A stretch of DNA of 64,000 nucleotides. It comes from Bacillota bacterium. GTDB taxonomy: Bacteria; Bacillota; Clostridia; Acetivibrionales; DSM-27016. Every line of letters begins with the position of its first letter. The stretch's first letter is position 1. The notes beneath the pieces were generated by a model that did no database searches, had not been told where the DNA came from, and saw nothing but the letters and a program-made list of their open reading frames with translations. Position numbers and translations under genes: made by a program. Of this stretch, positions 26,502 through 36,134 are shown in pieces. Location of the stretch: assembly GCA_023390115.1 (NCBI GenBank), contig JAEWDM010000040.1, forward strand, positions 407,996-471,995, in the 5' to 3' direction.

Positions 26502-28223
26502 TTGGCAGTTGAGGTTATAATGCCTAAGGCAGGAATGGCTATGGAGGAAGGCACGATTTCAAAATGGCTTAAAAAGGAAGGGGAGGCTGTTGAGGCGGGG
26601 GAGCCTTTAATGGAAATAGAGACGGATAAGGTGAATATGGAAATAGAGGCCCCCGCATCGGGAGTGCTGATTAAAATACTGAACAGTGAGGGAGATGTAG
26701 TTCCCGTAACACAGGTTATTGCCTATATAGGAAAGGAGGGGGAGGATATTGGAGCGTCTGCGGGCCCGGAGGGGAAAAAGGGCACGGAAACGGACAGGGA
26801 GCTTCAGCCCCGGAATATTGAGAAGTCCGGGGGCGGAGCGGAATATGATTATGATGTGATTGTCATAGGCGGCGGCCCGGCGGGATATATATCGGCTATA
26901 AAGGCAGCCCGGCTGGGAGCGAGAGCCGCGCTGGTCGAAAAGGATTCTGTGGGAGGCACCTGCCTTAACCGCGGCTGCATACCCACCAAGACCTACCTTA
27001 AAAATGCTGAAATACTGCACGGGCTGAAAAATGCGGCAGACAGGGGAATTGGTGTTGGCGCCGAGGATGTCAGTATTGATATGGACAGGGCTGTAAAATT
27101 CAAAAATGGTATAGTTAAGACCCTTACCTCGGGAGTTTCCGGCCTGCTGAGGAGCAATGGAGTAAAGGTCTATAAGGGCACCGGGAGGATATTAAAGGAT
27201 AAGAGCGTACAGGTAGGGGAAGAGAGGCTTACGGCGGGAAGCATAATACTTGCGGGAGGCTCAAAGGCTGCCAGGATAAAGGTTCCGGGAATTGAAAGCC
27301 CTCTTGTTATGACAAGCGATGAGATACTGGATTTAAAGGAGATACCCGGGAATCTGGCTATTATAGGAGGAGGGGTTATAGGGGCCGAGATGGCAATGGT
27401 TTTCAGCTCTTATGGCAGCAAGGTCACGATAATAGAGGTTATGGACAGAATTGTACCCGTAATGGATTCTGAAATTTCTCTTGAGCTTAAAAAATCCATG
27501 GAGAAAATGGGAATTGAAATTCTTACCTCCAGAAAGCTGGAGAGCATAGCTCAAAAGGGAAATAAGCTGTATCTGGCTTTGGATGACGGGAGCCTGATAG
27601 AGGCGGACAGAGCCCTGCTGTCCATAGGAAGGCTCCCCGATCTTGAAGGAACGGGCGAGATAGAGCTTGAGCTTGAAAGAGGAAGAATAAAGGTAAATGA
27701 AAAGATGGAGACCAGTGTGGAAGGCATATATGCCCCCGGCGATATAAACGGAAGAAGCATGCTTGCGCATGCGGCGTTTAAGATGGGAGAGACTGCGGCA
27801 ATAAATGCAATGGGGGGGGCCGCGGAGGCTAACCTCAAAAATGTTCCGTCCTGTATCTATACAATACCCGAGGTAGGGGCTGTGGGCCTGACAGAGGAGG
27901 AGGCCGTAAAAAAATACGATATTTCCGTAGGAAGATTCCCGTTTGCGGCTAACGGCAGGGCTCTGGCATGCGGGGAGGCAGAAGGCTTCGTAAAGGTAAT
28001 ATCTGATAAAAAATATGGAGAAATACTTGGGGTGCATATAATAGGGCCATGTGCGGCAGAAATGATAAGCGAGGCTGCGGCTCTCATAGATATGCAGGCT
28101 ACGGCGCATGAAATTGCTGAAGTAATACATGGGCATCCTACCTTTTCCGAGGCCTTTATGGAGGCTGCGGCCGACAGCATAGGAGAAAGCCTTCATTTGC
28201 CTAAAAGGCAATCTCCGGGTTGA
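26502..28223 (+). CDS. lpdA: dihydrolipoamide dehydrogenase E3 with N-terminal lipoyl domain
   Basis: 573 residues. I place the start at TTG 26502 because GGAGGTG lies 7-13 nt upstream and the protein then begins exactly like the E2 lipoyl domain (AVEVIMPKAGMAMEEG). The longer ORF from 26466 overlaps the E2 end. Lipoyl Lys43; FAD motif VIGGGPAGYISAI; redox disulfide Cys154/Cys159 in GGTCLNRGCIPTK; NAD motif IIGGGVIGAEMA; active-site HGHPTFSE near the C-terminus. The lipoyl extension is known in some Gram-positive E3s, including those of acetoin dehydrogenase operons. Confidence 0.94.
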   Translation: MAVEVIMPKAGMAMEEGTISKWLKKEGEAVEAGEPLMEIETDKVNMEIEAPASGVLIKILNSEGDVVPVTQVIAYIGKEGEDIGASAGPEGKKGTETDRELQPRNIEKSGGGAEYDYDVIVIGGGPAGYISAIKAARLGARAALVEKDSVGGTCLNRGCIPTKTYLKNAEILHGLKNAADRGIGVGAEDVSIDMDRAVKFKNGIVKTLTSGVSGLLRSNGVKVYKGTGRILKDKSVQVGEERLTAGSIILAGGSKAARIKVPGIESPLVMTSDEILDLKEIPGNLAIIGGGVIGAEMAMVFSSYGSKVTIIEVMDRIVPVMDSEISLELKKSMEKMGIEILTSRKLESIAQKGNKLYLALDDGSLIEADRALLSIGRLPDLEGTGEIELELERGRIKVNEKMETSVEGIYAPGDINGRSMLAHAAFKMGETAAINAMGGAAEANLKNVPSCIYTIPEVGAVGLTEEEAVKKYDISVGRFPFAANGRALACGEAEGFVKVISDKKYGEILGVHIIGPCAAEMISEAAALIDMQATAHEIAEVIHGHPTFSEAFMEAAADSIGESLHLPKRQSPG

Positions 28224-28324
28224 GGGACAAAATAAAAGAGGCTGGTCTTGCAATTACCACAGAAGGACATACCGATAAGCAAAGGCTAATTTCATCCTTA
28301 AATAATTAAAAACAGGTGATTAGA

Positions 28325-29890
28325 ATGCTAAAGGTTTTAATTGTAGACGATGAATTTATTGTACGGGTAGGCTTAAGAAACTGTATTGACTGGGATACAA
28401 TGAATTTGAGACTTATGGGTGAGGCGGAAAACGGAGCGGAAGCACTCCAGCTTATAGAAAAAGAGGTTCCCGATATAATTCTTCTTGATATTATGATGCC
28501 TGTTATGAATGGAATTGAGCTTATGAATGAGCTGGCTGCAAGAGAAATAAGGACCAACATAGTCATATTAAGCTGCCATGGGGATTATTCCCATGTCAGA
28601 GAGGCCTTTAAAATAGGGGTTCAGGATTATATTCTCAAGCTTTCCTCCGATCCTGAGGAAATATGCAGAGTTCTGACCTCTGTAGCAAAAAGGATTATGG
28701 GCGGCTCGCCGTATAATACTGAAGGGCATGTACCCGCAAAGGCGCAGAAGCGTTTTAAGGAGATTAAGGATATATCGCCGGTATTGCAGGGCAGGGAGTA
28801 CTATATTGCCAGCTTCTGCTGCAATGGGCTGACATCCGGAGAGGTGTCCGTTATATACGGCCTGTGTGAGGATATGCTGGCAAAAAGGAGTGCGGATAGC
28901 ATAAATACCGCTGCGGCTGTGTATAATGACAGCATACCCTGCATAGTAAGAAATTATCCTGCCGGAGCCGGTGAAGCGGGGCTTGATATATTCAAATCGG
29001 ATTTACAGGAGCTGCTCCACGCATTGCCGGCTTATATATCCTCATTTCCCCACATAGGAATAAGTCTTTTGAAAGGATCCCGGGAGCAATTGATCGAAGC
29101 TGTTAAGGAGTCTCAAAAAGCGGTAAAATTTCTTTTTTACAGCGAGGGTGAGCGCATGGCGGATCTTTCCCAGCTATCCCGGTTCAGCACCTTCAACCTT
29201 TACTATTCGAAAGAGTTTGAAAGGAAGCTGAAAATAAATATAGAAAGACGGGACATGCCGGAAATACAAAACCTTATTGAGACATTTCTCCGGAATGTGA
29301 ATGAATGTGCCTGTGTCAGTCCGGATGTGCTTAAGCTTAATGTTATAGAAATAGTCAATGCTTTTAATTCCTATATAAGAACCTTCGGGTATTCTATATC
29401 CGATCTGGATACGGAATATATGTATTACTACCAGCAAATAGCCGCAATTATGAGCTTTGACGGGCTTAGGGAATGGATGTGCGGGTTTCTTGAGGTTTTC
29501 GGAGGGTTTTTATGTGCTCTGAATAAGGAGACTGTAAGGGGAGATATTATTGAGGCATTGAGCTATATAGAAGAAAATTACAGCACAGATATATCCCTTC
29601 ATGATCTTGCCAGGCATGTAAACATAAGCAAAAGCCACTTAAGCTATATTTTTAAAAAGGAGACGGGAGAGACCTTCAGTGATTATGTAAATAAAATACG
29701 CATTGAAAAGGCCAGAGAGCTGCTCGCTTCAGGAAAATACAAGATAAATGAGATCTCGGACATGGTAGGCTTCAACAACACAGGATACTTCAGCAAGGTA
29801 TTCAAAAAAAGCACCGGAACCTCGCCGCTTGACTATAAACATCAGGGTATATTGCGTTCCGGGCGGGAAGCCTGCTGCGTGCCTTTTTAA
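28325..29890 (+). CDS. YesN-type response regulator, paralogue of the 15184 gene
   Basis: 521 residues. The receiver begins MLKVLIVDDEFIVRVGL, identical to its paralogue over the first 17 residues, with phospho-acceptor Asp55 (IILLDIMMPVMNG). The C-terminal AraC domain (HDLARHVNISKSHLSYIFKKETGETF ... INEISDMVGFNNTGYFSKVF) is almost the same as in the 15184 protein, so both should recognise similar DNA. A C-terminal tail (GILRSGREACCVPF) is extra. ATG 28325 is preferred to the ORF start at 28316. It lies inside the catabolic operon between E3 and the FGGY kinase. Confidence 0.93.
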   Translation: MLKVLIVDDEFIVRVGLRNCIDWDTMNLRLMGEAENGAEALQLIEKEVPDIILLDIMMPVMNGIELMNELAAREIRTNIVILSCHGDYSHVREAFKIGVQDYILKLSSDPEEICRVLTSVAKRIMGGSPYNTEGHVPAKAQKRFKEIKDISPVLQGREYYIASFCCNGLTSGEVSVIYGLCEDMLAKRSADSINTAAAVYNDSIPCIVRNYPAGAGEAGLDIFKSDLQELLHALPAYISSFPHIGISLLKGSREQLIEAVKESQKAVKFLFYSEGERMADLSQLSRFSTFNLYYSKEFERKLKINIERRDMPEIQNLIETFLRNVNECACVSPDVLKLNVIEIVNAFNSYIRTFGYSISDLDTEYMYYYQQIAAIMSFDGLREWMCGFLEVFGGFLCALNKETVRGDIIEALSYIEENYSTDISLHDLARHVNISKSHLSYIFKKETGETFSDYVNKIRIEKARELLASGKYKINEISDMVGFNNTGYFSKVFKKSTGTSPLDYKHQGILRSGREACCVPF

Positions 29891-29950
29891 TAAACAGATT
29901 AATTGACAGGGTACAGGCCAAATAATGTTGTAAAGGAGGAAGATGGTGTT

Positions 29951-31465
29951 ATGAGCTTGTTGGGCATAGATATCGGGACCAGCAATATAAAAGGGGTAGT
30001 TTTTGATTATTCAGGAAATGTAATAGCTAAAATGGAGAAGCCTTATAGCCTTATCACCCCATGTACGGGCTGGTGTGAGGTGGATGCCGGCCTTTTTATA
30101 AGCGCGTTTAAGGAGATTACCAACGGCCTGGCGGGGCTTACGGGGGAGGATCCTGTGATAGCTCTCGCACTTACATCTCACGGAGAAACAGTTATTCCTG
30201 TAGACAGGAGCGGCGCTCCTGTTTGCAACGGATTTATGCATGCCGACAGCAGAGGCTATAAGGAGGTAGAGGAGCTGGAGGGCAGGCTGGGACGCAAGCG
30301 TATTTATGAGATTACCGGAACGCCTCCTCACCCTGTGTACGGTCTTTCAAATATTATGTGGCTTAAAAAGAACAGGCCTGAAAGCTATGCCGCGGCCTAC
30401 AAGTTTTGCAGCTGCGAGGACTTTATCCTTATGAATCTGGGCTTGCCTCCCACCTGCAACTATTCCAACTGCAGCCGCCTTTTGATTTTTGACATAAAAA
30501 AGCGCCAATGGTCTCAGGAGATACTTGAGGCGGCGGGGGTTGATATAAATAAGCTGAGCGAGCCGGTTTCATCGGGACAGATTATAGGAAAGCTGGATGC
30601 GGACATTGCAAGGGAGCTTGGGCTTAATAAAGGCGTAACTGTTGTCTCGGGGGGATTTGACCATTTTTGCTCCTCAATAGGCTCAGGCGTATTCAAGCCG
30701 GGAACGGCAAGCTGCTCTGCGGGGAGCTATGAGGGACTGGTTGTAATTTCCGATGAACCCAGTACCTCTGAAGAGGCTTTAAACGCAAGCATGAACAACT
30801 TTTGCCATATGGACGGCAGAATTGCCAACTTCATGTATTTTCCTTCCGGCTTTTCTCCCAAGTGGTTTGTAAACGAAATGTGCGGAGCTGATAAAATAGA
30901 GGCGGAAAAACAGGGAATTTCAGTTTTTGAGCTGCTTGAAAAAAAAGTTGCCGGGCTGGAGGACAAGCCCACCAATATTTTTATAACACCGCACTATGTA
31001 GGCTCCTGCTGTCCCTACAATGATATACGCGCAACTGCCACAATAGTGGGAATTACTCCTTCGGCAAGCAGGCACCATATGTATAAGGCTGTATATGAAG
31101 GAATTGCGTATGAATTTTCTATTTTATCCCAGCTTATGGACGGTATGACCACGGGCTTTGACAGAGTCCGTATAAACGGAGGGGGAGCGAGATCGGAATT
31201 TACGCTCCATATGAGAGCCAATACCTCGGGAAAGATCATTGACCAGCTTGATACAAATGAGGCTCCGTGTCTTGGAGCGGCTATGCTTGCCGGAACTGCC
31301 GTAGGAGTATTCCGGGATATGGAGGATGCGGTGCAAAAGGCTGTGCGCATACGAATGACCGCTTATCCGGATGAAGCTAAGGTCAGAAGCTATGAAAGGC
31401 CTAAGGAGATTTACAAAACCATATATAAGTCTCTGGCTCCGGTAAGGGAAATGACCGGCTTATAG
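29951..31465 (+). CDS. FGGY-family carbohydrate kinase
   Basis: 504 residues. N-terminal phosphate loop LLGIDIGTSNIKGVVFD; GWCEVDAG; SHGETVIPVD; the conserved G-G-x-D-x-x-x motif as VSGGFDHFCSSIGSG; and INGGGARSEFTLHMRANTSG near the C-terminus. The family phosphorylates xylulose, ribulose, L-xylulose, erythritol, glycerol and deoxy-ketoses. ATG 29951 follows GGAGG; the earlier ORF start at 29903 has no RBS. In this locus it likely phosphorylates a ketose or deoxy-ketose that feeds the epimerase/transketolase or the E1-E3 complex. The substrate cannot be read from the sequence. Confidence 0.9.
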   Translation: MSLLGIDIGTSNIKGVVFDYSGNVIAKMEKPYSLITPCTGWCEVDAGLFISAFKEITNGLAGLTGEDPVIALALTSHGETVIPVDRSGAPVCNGFMHADSRGYKEVEELEGRLGRKRIYEITGTPPHPVYGLSNIMWLKKNRPESYAAAYKFCSCEDFILMNLGLPPTCNYSNCSRLLIFDIKKRQWSQEILEAAGVDINKLSEPVSSGQIIGKLDADIARELGLNKGVTVVSGGFDHFCSSIGSGVFKPGTASCSAGSYEGLVVISDEPSTSEEALNASMNNFCHMDGRIANFMYFPSGFSPKWFVNEMCGADKIEAEKQGISVFELLEKKVAGLEDKPTNIFITPHYVGSCCPYNDIRATATIVGITPSASRHHMYKAVYEGIAYEFSILSQLMDGMTTGFDRVRINGGGARSEFTLHMRANTSGKIIDQLDTNEAPCLGAAMLAGTAVGVFRDMEDAVQKAVRIRMTAYPDEAKVRSYERPKEIYKTIYKSLAPVREMTGL

Positions 31466-31536
31466 CTCATATTGCATTTAAGCCTGACATATAGAGAAAA
31501 AAATAATATTTTAAGACATGAAGGGAGTTATGACTT

Positions 31537-32631
31537 GTGGAGTTTACATTTGAAATGCCTGTAAAGGTTATCGTAGGAAAAGATTGCATTAAAAAGAATG
31601 CGGAGATATTTTCTCAGTTCGGGAAAAAGGCGTTAATAGTGACTGACGCCGTATCAGCCAAGCTGAACGGTTCTCTGGCGGATGTGACTGAAGCACTGGA
31701 CGGACAGGGAATAGAGCATGTTTTATTTGACAAGGTAGAGAGCAACCCCACGGTAGAGGCTGTGAGGGAGGGAGCATGCCTTGCAAAAGCCCGGGGGGCG
31801 CAGTTTATTTTAGCTATAGGCGGAGGATCGCCTATGGATGCGGGTAAGGCAATATCTCTGCTTGCAAAGCAGGATATTTCAAATGAGGAGCTTTTCTCAG
31901 GCAGCTACGGTCTGGAAACACTGCCGCTGCTGTGTGTTCCCACTACCTCGGGAACGGGCTCGGAGGTGACCTCGTTTGCTATTCTTACCAATCATTTGGC
32001 AAAGGAGAAGAGCAATCTCAACTCTCCGTGCCTTTATGCCAGGGTGGCGTTTTTAGATGCGACATACACTCAGACAATACCTAAAGGCGTGGTTGTCAAC
32101 ACTTCTATCGACGCAATGGGACATGCCGTGGAAAGCATGCTTACTGTAAAGTCCAACGGGCTTACCGACGCAATAGCCAGAGAGAGCTTAAAAAGCATAT
32201 CCGGCTGTTTTCAAAAGCTTCTTGATAATGAAAGAGATTTTGAGACCTGCGAGAAAATGATGTACGGATCAGTTCTGGCGGGAATTGCCGTAGGTCAGAC
32301 AAGAACAAGTGCCCTGCATGCCATGGGCTATCCCATGACATATTTTAAGGAAATAGCCCATGGCCGTACGGTAGGCCTTCTTATGGCTCCTTATTTCTAC
32401 TTTACCCAGAAGAAAAATCCCGGGCTTATAGCCGATATTCTTGGAGCTATGGGGCTTAAGAGCGTGGATGAGCTTAAAAATATTCTGGACCGGCTGCTCG
32501 GAGAAAAGGACAGGCTTACAAAGGAAGAAATAGAGGAATATGCATCTGCGGTTATAAAGAGAAGGAATATTCAGAACTGTAAGGTTAAGCCTGCAAAAGA
32601 GGATCTTATAGAAATTTATTCAGGCATTTAG
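31537..32631 (+). CDS. iron-containing alcohol dehydrogenase (GldA/FucO superfamily)
   Basis: 364 residues, GTG start at 31537 after GGGAG. NAD-binding ILAIGGGSPMDAGKAI; PTTSGTGSEVTSFAI; metal ligands within DAMGHAVES, SALHAMGYP and EIAHGRTVG. It reduces or oxidises small aldehydes, ketones or polyols. It is 94 nt upstream of a glycyl radical dehydratase-like enzyme, a pairing seen in propanediol, glycerol and isethionate systems, where the ADH removes the aldehyde product. Confidence 0.9.
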   Translation: MEFTFEMPVKVIVGKDCIKKNAEIFSQFGKKALIVTDAVSAKLNGSLADVTEALDGQGIEHVLFDKVESNPTVEAVREGACLAKARGAQFILAIGGGSPMDAGKAISLLAKQDISNEELFSGSYGLETLPLLCVPTTSGTGSEVTSFAILTNHLAKEKSNLNSPCLYARVAFLDATYTQTIPKGVVVNTSIDAMGHAVESMLTVKSNGLTDAIARESLKSISGCFQKLLDNERDFETCEKMMYGSVLAGIAVGQTRTSALHAMGYPMTYFKEIAHGRTVGLLMAPYFYFTQKKNPGLIADILGAMGLKSVDELKNILDRLLGEKDRLTKEEIEEYASAVIKRRNIQNCKVKPAKEDLIEIYSGI

Positions 32632-32658
32632 GAATGTGAGGTTCCGGGCTATTAAAAT

Positions 32659-32692
32659 ATTCCGGGCCTTCGGCCCGACGCAGAGCCGGAAT
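32659..32692 (+). promoter_or_regulatory. intergenic hairpin upstream of the glycyl radical enzyme gene
   Basis: CGGGCC-TTC-GGCCCG (32663-32677) inside an outer ATTCCGG / CCGGAAT pairing (32659-32665 / 32686-32692). There is no U-tract. It could set relative expression of the ADH and the radical enzyme. Confidence 0.4.
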
Positions 32693-32725
32693 GCTTACCG
32701 GAATATGAACGGAAAGGGGGATTTT

Positions 32726-35143
32726 ATGCTTAAATATAAGGTGGAGCTGCCGGAGGCTGCGGCAGAAAGAATTGAAGCTCTGAAGGATGAGTCTGTAAAC
32801 GCACGCCAGTATGTTTGCGTTCAAAGGGCGCGCTATTTGACCGAGGCATACCGTGAAAATGAACAGGACCCCATGATTATCCGCCGTGCAAAGGCTTTGA
32901 GAAATGTTTTGAATAAGGTGGATATATTTATAGAGGACAGGCAGCTTTTGGCGGGAAATCACGCCGCGGCCCTAAGGGCTGCGCCTATTTTTCCGGAATA
33001 TTGTGTTGATTGGATTCCTGAGGAAATAGATCAGCTTGAGAAGCGTCCCGGAGACAGATTTTATGTAAAACCGGAGGTAAGGGAGGAGCTCCTTGAGATT
33101 GCAGCCTGGTGGGACGGAAAGACCATTAAGGACAGGTGTATGGCCACTCTGCCGCAGGATGTAAAGGATGCGTATAAAATGGGAATATTATCCGCAAACG
33201 GAAACATGACCTCCGGAGACGGGCACATTATGCTGGACTTTGAAAAAATTTTAAAGTCCGGAGCCCAGGGGATAATAGAGGACGCCGAAAGGGAAATGAA
33301 TGCCCTGGATTTGACGGATCCGTCAAGTCATAAGAAAAGAATTTTTTACCAGGCGGTTGTGACAGCCTATAAGGGTGTGATTGAATATGGCGAGCGGTAT
33401 TCAAGGCTTGCCTTCGGTATGGCTCAGAAGGAAAGGGATGAGGTCAGAAGGAATGAGCTTTTAAATATATACAGGGTTTGCTCCCGTGTTCCCAGGTATC
33501 CGGCGGAAAGCTTCTATGAGGCTGTTCAGACGGTATGGTTTGCCCATCTTATTTCCCAGATAGAGAGCAATGGGCATTCCATGTCCTTTGGAAGGCTGGA
33601 TCAATATCTTTTTGAGTATTACAGCAGGGATCTCGCCCAGGCAAAATTGAAGGACGGCTTTGCGGTGGAGCTGCTGGGCTGCTTATGGATAAAATCCTTC
33701 GGTATTGTTAAAATAAGGCCCTGGTCCCATACAAGGTTTTCGGGGGGAGGCCCGACATATCAGAATCTGGCATTGGGAGGAATTACCCCCCGGGGCGGGG
33801 ACGCGGTAAACGATCTGACAATGCTTTGCCTGGAGAGCATAGCATTGACACGGCTTCCACAGCCCAATGTTTCGGCCCGTTACAATAAGAAAAATCCTGA
33901 GGAATATATAAGAAAATGCGTTGACGTAATAAAGCTGGGCTTTGGAATGCCGGCCATGCACAGTGATGAAATGATGATTCCCTCTCTTATGGACAGGGGA
34001 ATATCCCGGGAGGATGCCAGCAATTACGCCATAGTCGGATGCATTGAGCCTATAATACCGGGTAAATTCGGCTACCGTGCGGCAGGAATGAGCTTTACGA
34101 ATTTCCCCAAGATACTTGAAATAACTCTTAACGGCGGCAAGGATGACAGGACAGGGCTGACTCTTATGCGGCAGGGCAAAACACTTAAGGATTTCGGAAG
34201 CTTTGAGGAAATGCTTGACGCCTACAGAGAGGCTATTGCACATACCGTAAGACTTCGTGTGGCAGGAGAGCATTGTATTGACTATGCTATTGAGGAGCTG
34301 GTCCCGGAAGCCTTTTGCTCAGGACTTATACAGGACTGCATAAAGCGCGGAAAAACCGCCAAGGAGGGCGGAAGCGTATATGACATGGTAACAGGCCCTG
34401 AGACCGGCGTCGTCAATGCCGCAAACAGCCTGGAGGCTATAAGGAAATTGGTATATGAGGATAAAAGGATTACGGCCGGGGAGCTTTACGATGTCCTTAA
34501 GAATAATTTTGAGGGAGCTTACGGAGAGGATATACGAAGAATGCTCTTAAACCATGCTTCAAAATTCGGAAATGATGAGGACCGTGTGGATAATACAGCC
34601 GGGGATGTATATATGATGTTTATAAAGGAGCAGGAAAAATATCCTACGGCCCGCGTGGGAAGAGGGCCTATAGGGTGTCTTAGCTATCCCTGCACAGCGA
34701 CAATTTCGGGCAATGTCCCGTCGGGAGTATGCGTTGGGGCATCTCCGGAGGGAAGAAAGGCCGGGGAGCCTCTTACCGAGGGCTGCTCTCCGTATCACGG
34801 GACCGACAAATCCGGACCTACGGCAGTGCTTAAGTCCGTTTCAAAGATGCCCAACCATCTTATTACCGGGGGAAATCTATTAAATCTCAAATTTTCTCCG
34901 TCGGCACTTTCCGCCGATAAGGGAATACAAAAGATGGCGGATCTTGTTAAGACCTTCTTTATGCTTGGAGGATGGCATGTCCAGTTTAATATTGTTTCCT
35001 CCAAAACTCTGCGGGAGGCGCAAAAAAAGCCTGAGGAATATAAGGATCTGGTTGTGAGGGTGGCAGGATACAGCGCTTTGTTTAATGATCTTGAGCTGAA
35101 AACTCAAAACGATATTATTGAAAGGACCGAACATGAACTCTAA
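32726..35143 (+). CDS. glycyl radical enzyme, eliminase (dehydratase/lyase) type
   Basis: 805 residues from ATG 32726 (RBS AAAGGGGG; the ORF itself opens at 32636). Pyruvate-formate-lyase superfamily: N-terminal PFL domain, catalytic thiyl Cys439 followed by Glu441 in VGCIEPIIPG, and the glycyl radical site Gly781 in RVAGYSALF near the C-terminus. The GC(I/V)EP motif with its acidic residue is characteristic of eliminases (diol/glycerol dehydratase, choline TMA-lyase, isethionate lyase, hydroxyproline dehydratase) and excludes pyruvate formate-lyase, which has CC. It needs the activase encoded just downstream. I cannot assign the substrate; the neighbours favour a polyol or sugar-derived diol. 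Confidence 0.93.
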   Translation: MLKYKVELPEAAAERIEALKDESVNARQYVCVQRARYLTEAYRENEQDPMIIRRAKALRNVLNKVDIFIEDRQLLAGNHAAALRAAPIFPEYCVDWIPEEIDQLEKRPGDRFYVKPEVREELLEIAAWWDGKTIKDRCMATLPQDVKDAYKMGILSANGNMTSGDGHIMLDFEKILKSGAQGIIEDAEREMNALDLTDPSSHKKRIFYQAVVTAYKGVIEYGERYSRLAFGMAQKERDEVRRNELLNIYRVCSRVPRYPAESFYEAVQTVWFAHLISQIESNGHSMSFGRLDQYLFEYYSRDLAQAKLKDGFAVELLGCLWIKSFGIVKIRPWSHTRFSGGGPTYQNLALGGITPRGGDAVNDLTMLCLESIALTRLPQPNVSARYNKKNPEEYIRKCVDVIKLGFGMPAMHSDEMMIPSLMDRGISREDASNYAIVGCIEPIIPGKFGYRAAGMSFTNFPKILEITLNGGKDDRTGLTLMRQGKTLKDFGSFEEMLDAYREAIAHTVRLRVAGEHCIDYAIEELVPEAFCSGLIQDCIKRGKTAKEGGSVYDMVTGPETGVVNAANSLEAIRKLVYEDKRITAGELYDVLKNNFEGAYGEDIRRMLLNHASKFGNDEDRVDNTAGDVYMMFIKEQEKYPTARVGRGPIGCLSYPCTATISGNVPSGVCVGASPEGRKAGEPLTEGCSPYHGTDKSGPTAVLKSVSKMPNHLITGGNLLNLKFSPSALSADKGIQKMADLVKTFFMLGGWHVQFNIVSSKTLREAQKKPEEYKDLVVRVAGYSALFNDLELKTQNDIIERTEHEL

Positions 35144-36077
35144 ACCTGAAGCAAGGGAGCAGCTGTGTGAGGAAAAGGAAGGCATTATATTTGAAATTGA
35201 GAGGTATGCTGTCAATGACGGGCCGGGGATAAGAACCATGGTGTTTTTAAAGGGGTGCCCTCTCAGATGCATGTGGTGTGCAAATCCTGAGTCGCATAAA
35301 AGGGAGCTTCAGCTAATGTATTGGAAAACACGCTGCATAGGCTGTATGAGATGTATAAAGGAATGTCCCTGTCACGCTCTTTCCTTTTCGGATGGCCGGA
35401 TAAGGATAGACAGGAAGCTCTGCAAGCTGTGCGGCCGCTGCACGGAGGTATGCAACAGTATGGCTCTTACCGCAGTGGGCAGGAGAATGACTGTAAGCCA
35501 GGTCATGGAGCAGGTAAGGAGGGATGAAGCGTTCTATTCGGTTTCAGGGGGAGGCGTCACTTTTTCAGGGGGAGAAGCCTTTGCGCAGAGCGGTTTCCTG
35601 ATTGCCCTTTTAAAGGCGTCAAAGCAGCATGGATATCATGTCTGCATAGAAACGAGCGGGTATGCCGGCTGGGAAGCTGTAAAGGAGGCGGCAAAATATG
35701 CGGATATTTTCCTTTACGATTTTAAATGCATGGATAGTGTGAGGCATAGTGACCTTACGGGGGTTTCCAATGAGGGAATACTGGATAATTATAAGAGGCT
35801 TGCAGCTCTGGGGGCCGATATTATTGCGAGAATTCCCGTTATACCGGGCTGTAACTCCGGCCGGGAGAACTTCTCTTTAATTGCGGATTTTCTTGAGGAA
35901 AATAATCCCGGCTGCCGGGTGGATCTTTTGCCTTATCACGCTTTGGGGGCTTCTAAATACGAACGCCTTGGAATCAGCTATGGGCTTCCTGAAATCAAGC
36001 CTCCTTCTCCTGAATTTATGGAAGAGGCAAAGAGGTATTTCTCCGGGAGGGGATTTGAGGTTACTGTTGGGGGGTAG
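35133..36077 (+). CDS. glycyl radical enzyme activating protein (radical SAM)
   Basis: 314 residues. Radical-SAM CX3CX2C at Cys42/46/49 (KGCPLRCMWCANPES), preceded by the activase signature ERYAVNDGPGIRT. An inserted two-[4Fe-4S] ferredoxin domain follows (CIGCMRCIKECP and CKLCGRCTEVCN), as in activases of dehydratase-type glycyl radical enzymes. GGGVTFSGGEA and LYDFKCMD are typical. ATG 35133 lies within the last codons of the radical enzyme gene with AAAGGA 7 nt upstream, so translation is coupled. It abstracts H from Gly781 of its partner. Confidence 0.95.
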   Translation: MNSKPEAREQLCEEKEGIIFEIERYAVNDGPGIRTMVFLKGCPLRCMWCANPESHKRELQLMYWKTRCIGCMRCIKECPCHALSFSDGRIRIDRKLCKLCGRCTEVCNSMALTAVGRRMTVSQVMEQVRRDEAFYSVSGGGVTFSGGEAFAQSGFLIALLKASKQHGYHVCIETSGYAGWEAVKEAAKYADIFLYDFKCMDSVRHSDLTGVSNEGILDNYKRLAALGADIIARIPVIPGCNSGRENFSLIADFLEENNPGCRVDLLPYHALGASKYERLGISYGLPEIKPPSPEFMEEAKRYFSGRGFEVTVGG

Positions 36078-36134
36078 GAGCATTTATATGACAGGGCTGC
36101 TTTATTAATGCTAGTTGAAAAGGAGGAGCTTAAG

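Noticed and set aside
32726..35143. Pyruvate formate-lyase
   Set aside because: The active site has GCIEP with a single Cys and a Glu, not the Cys-Cys pair of pyruvate formate-lyase.
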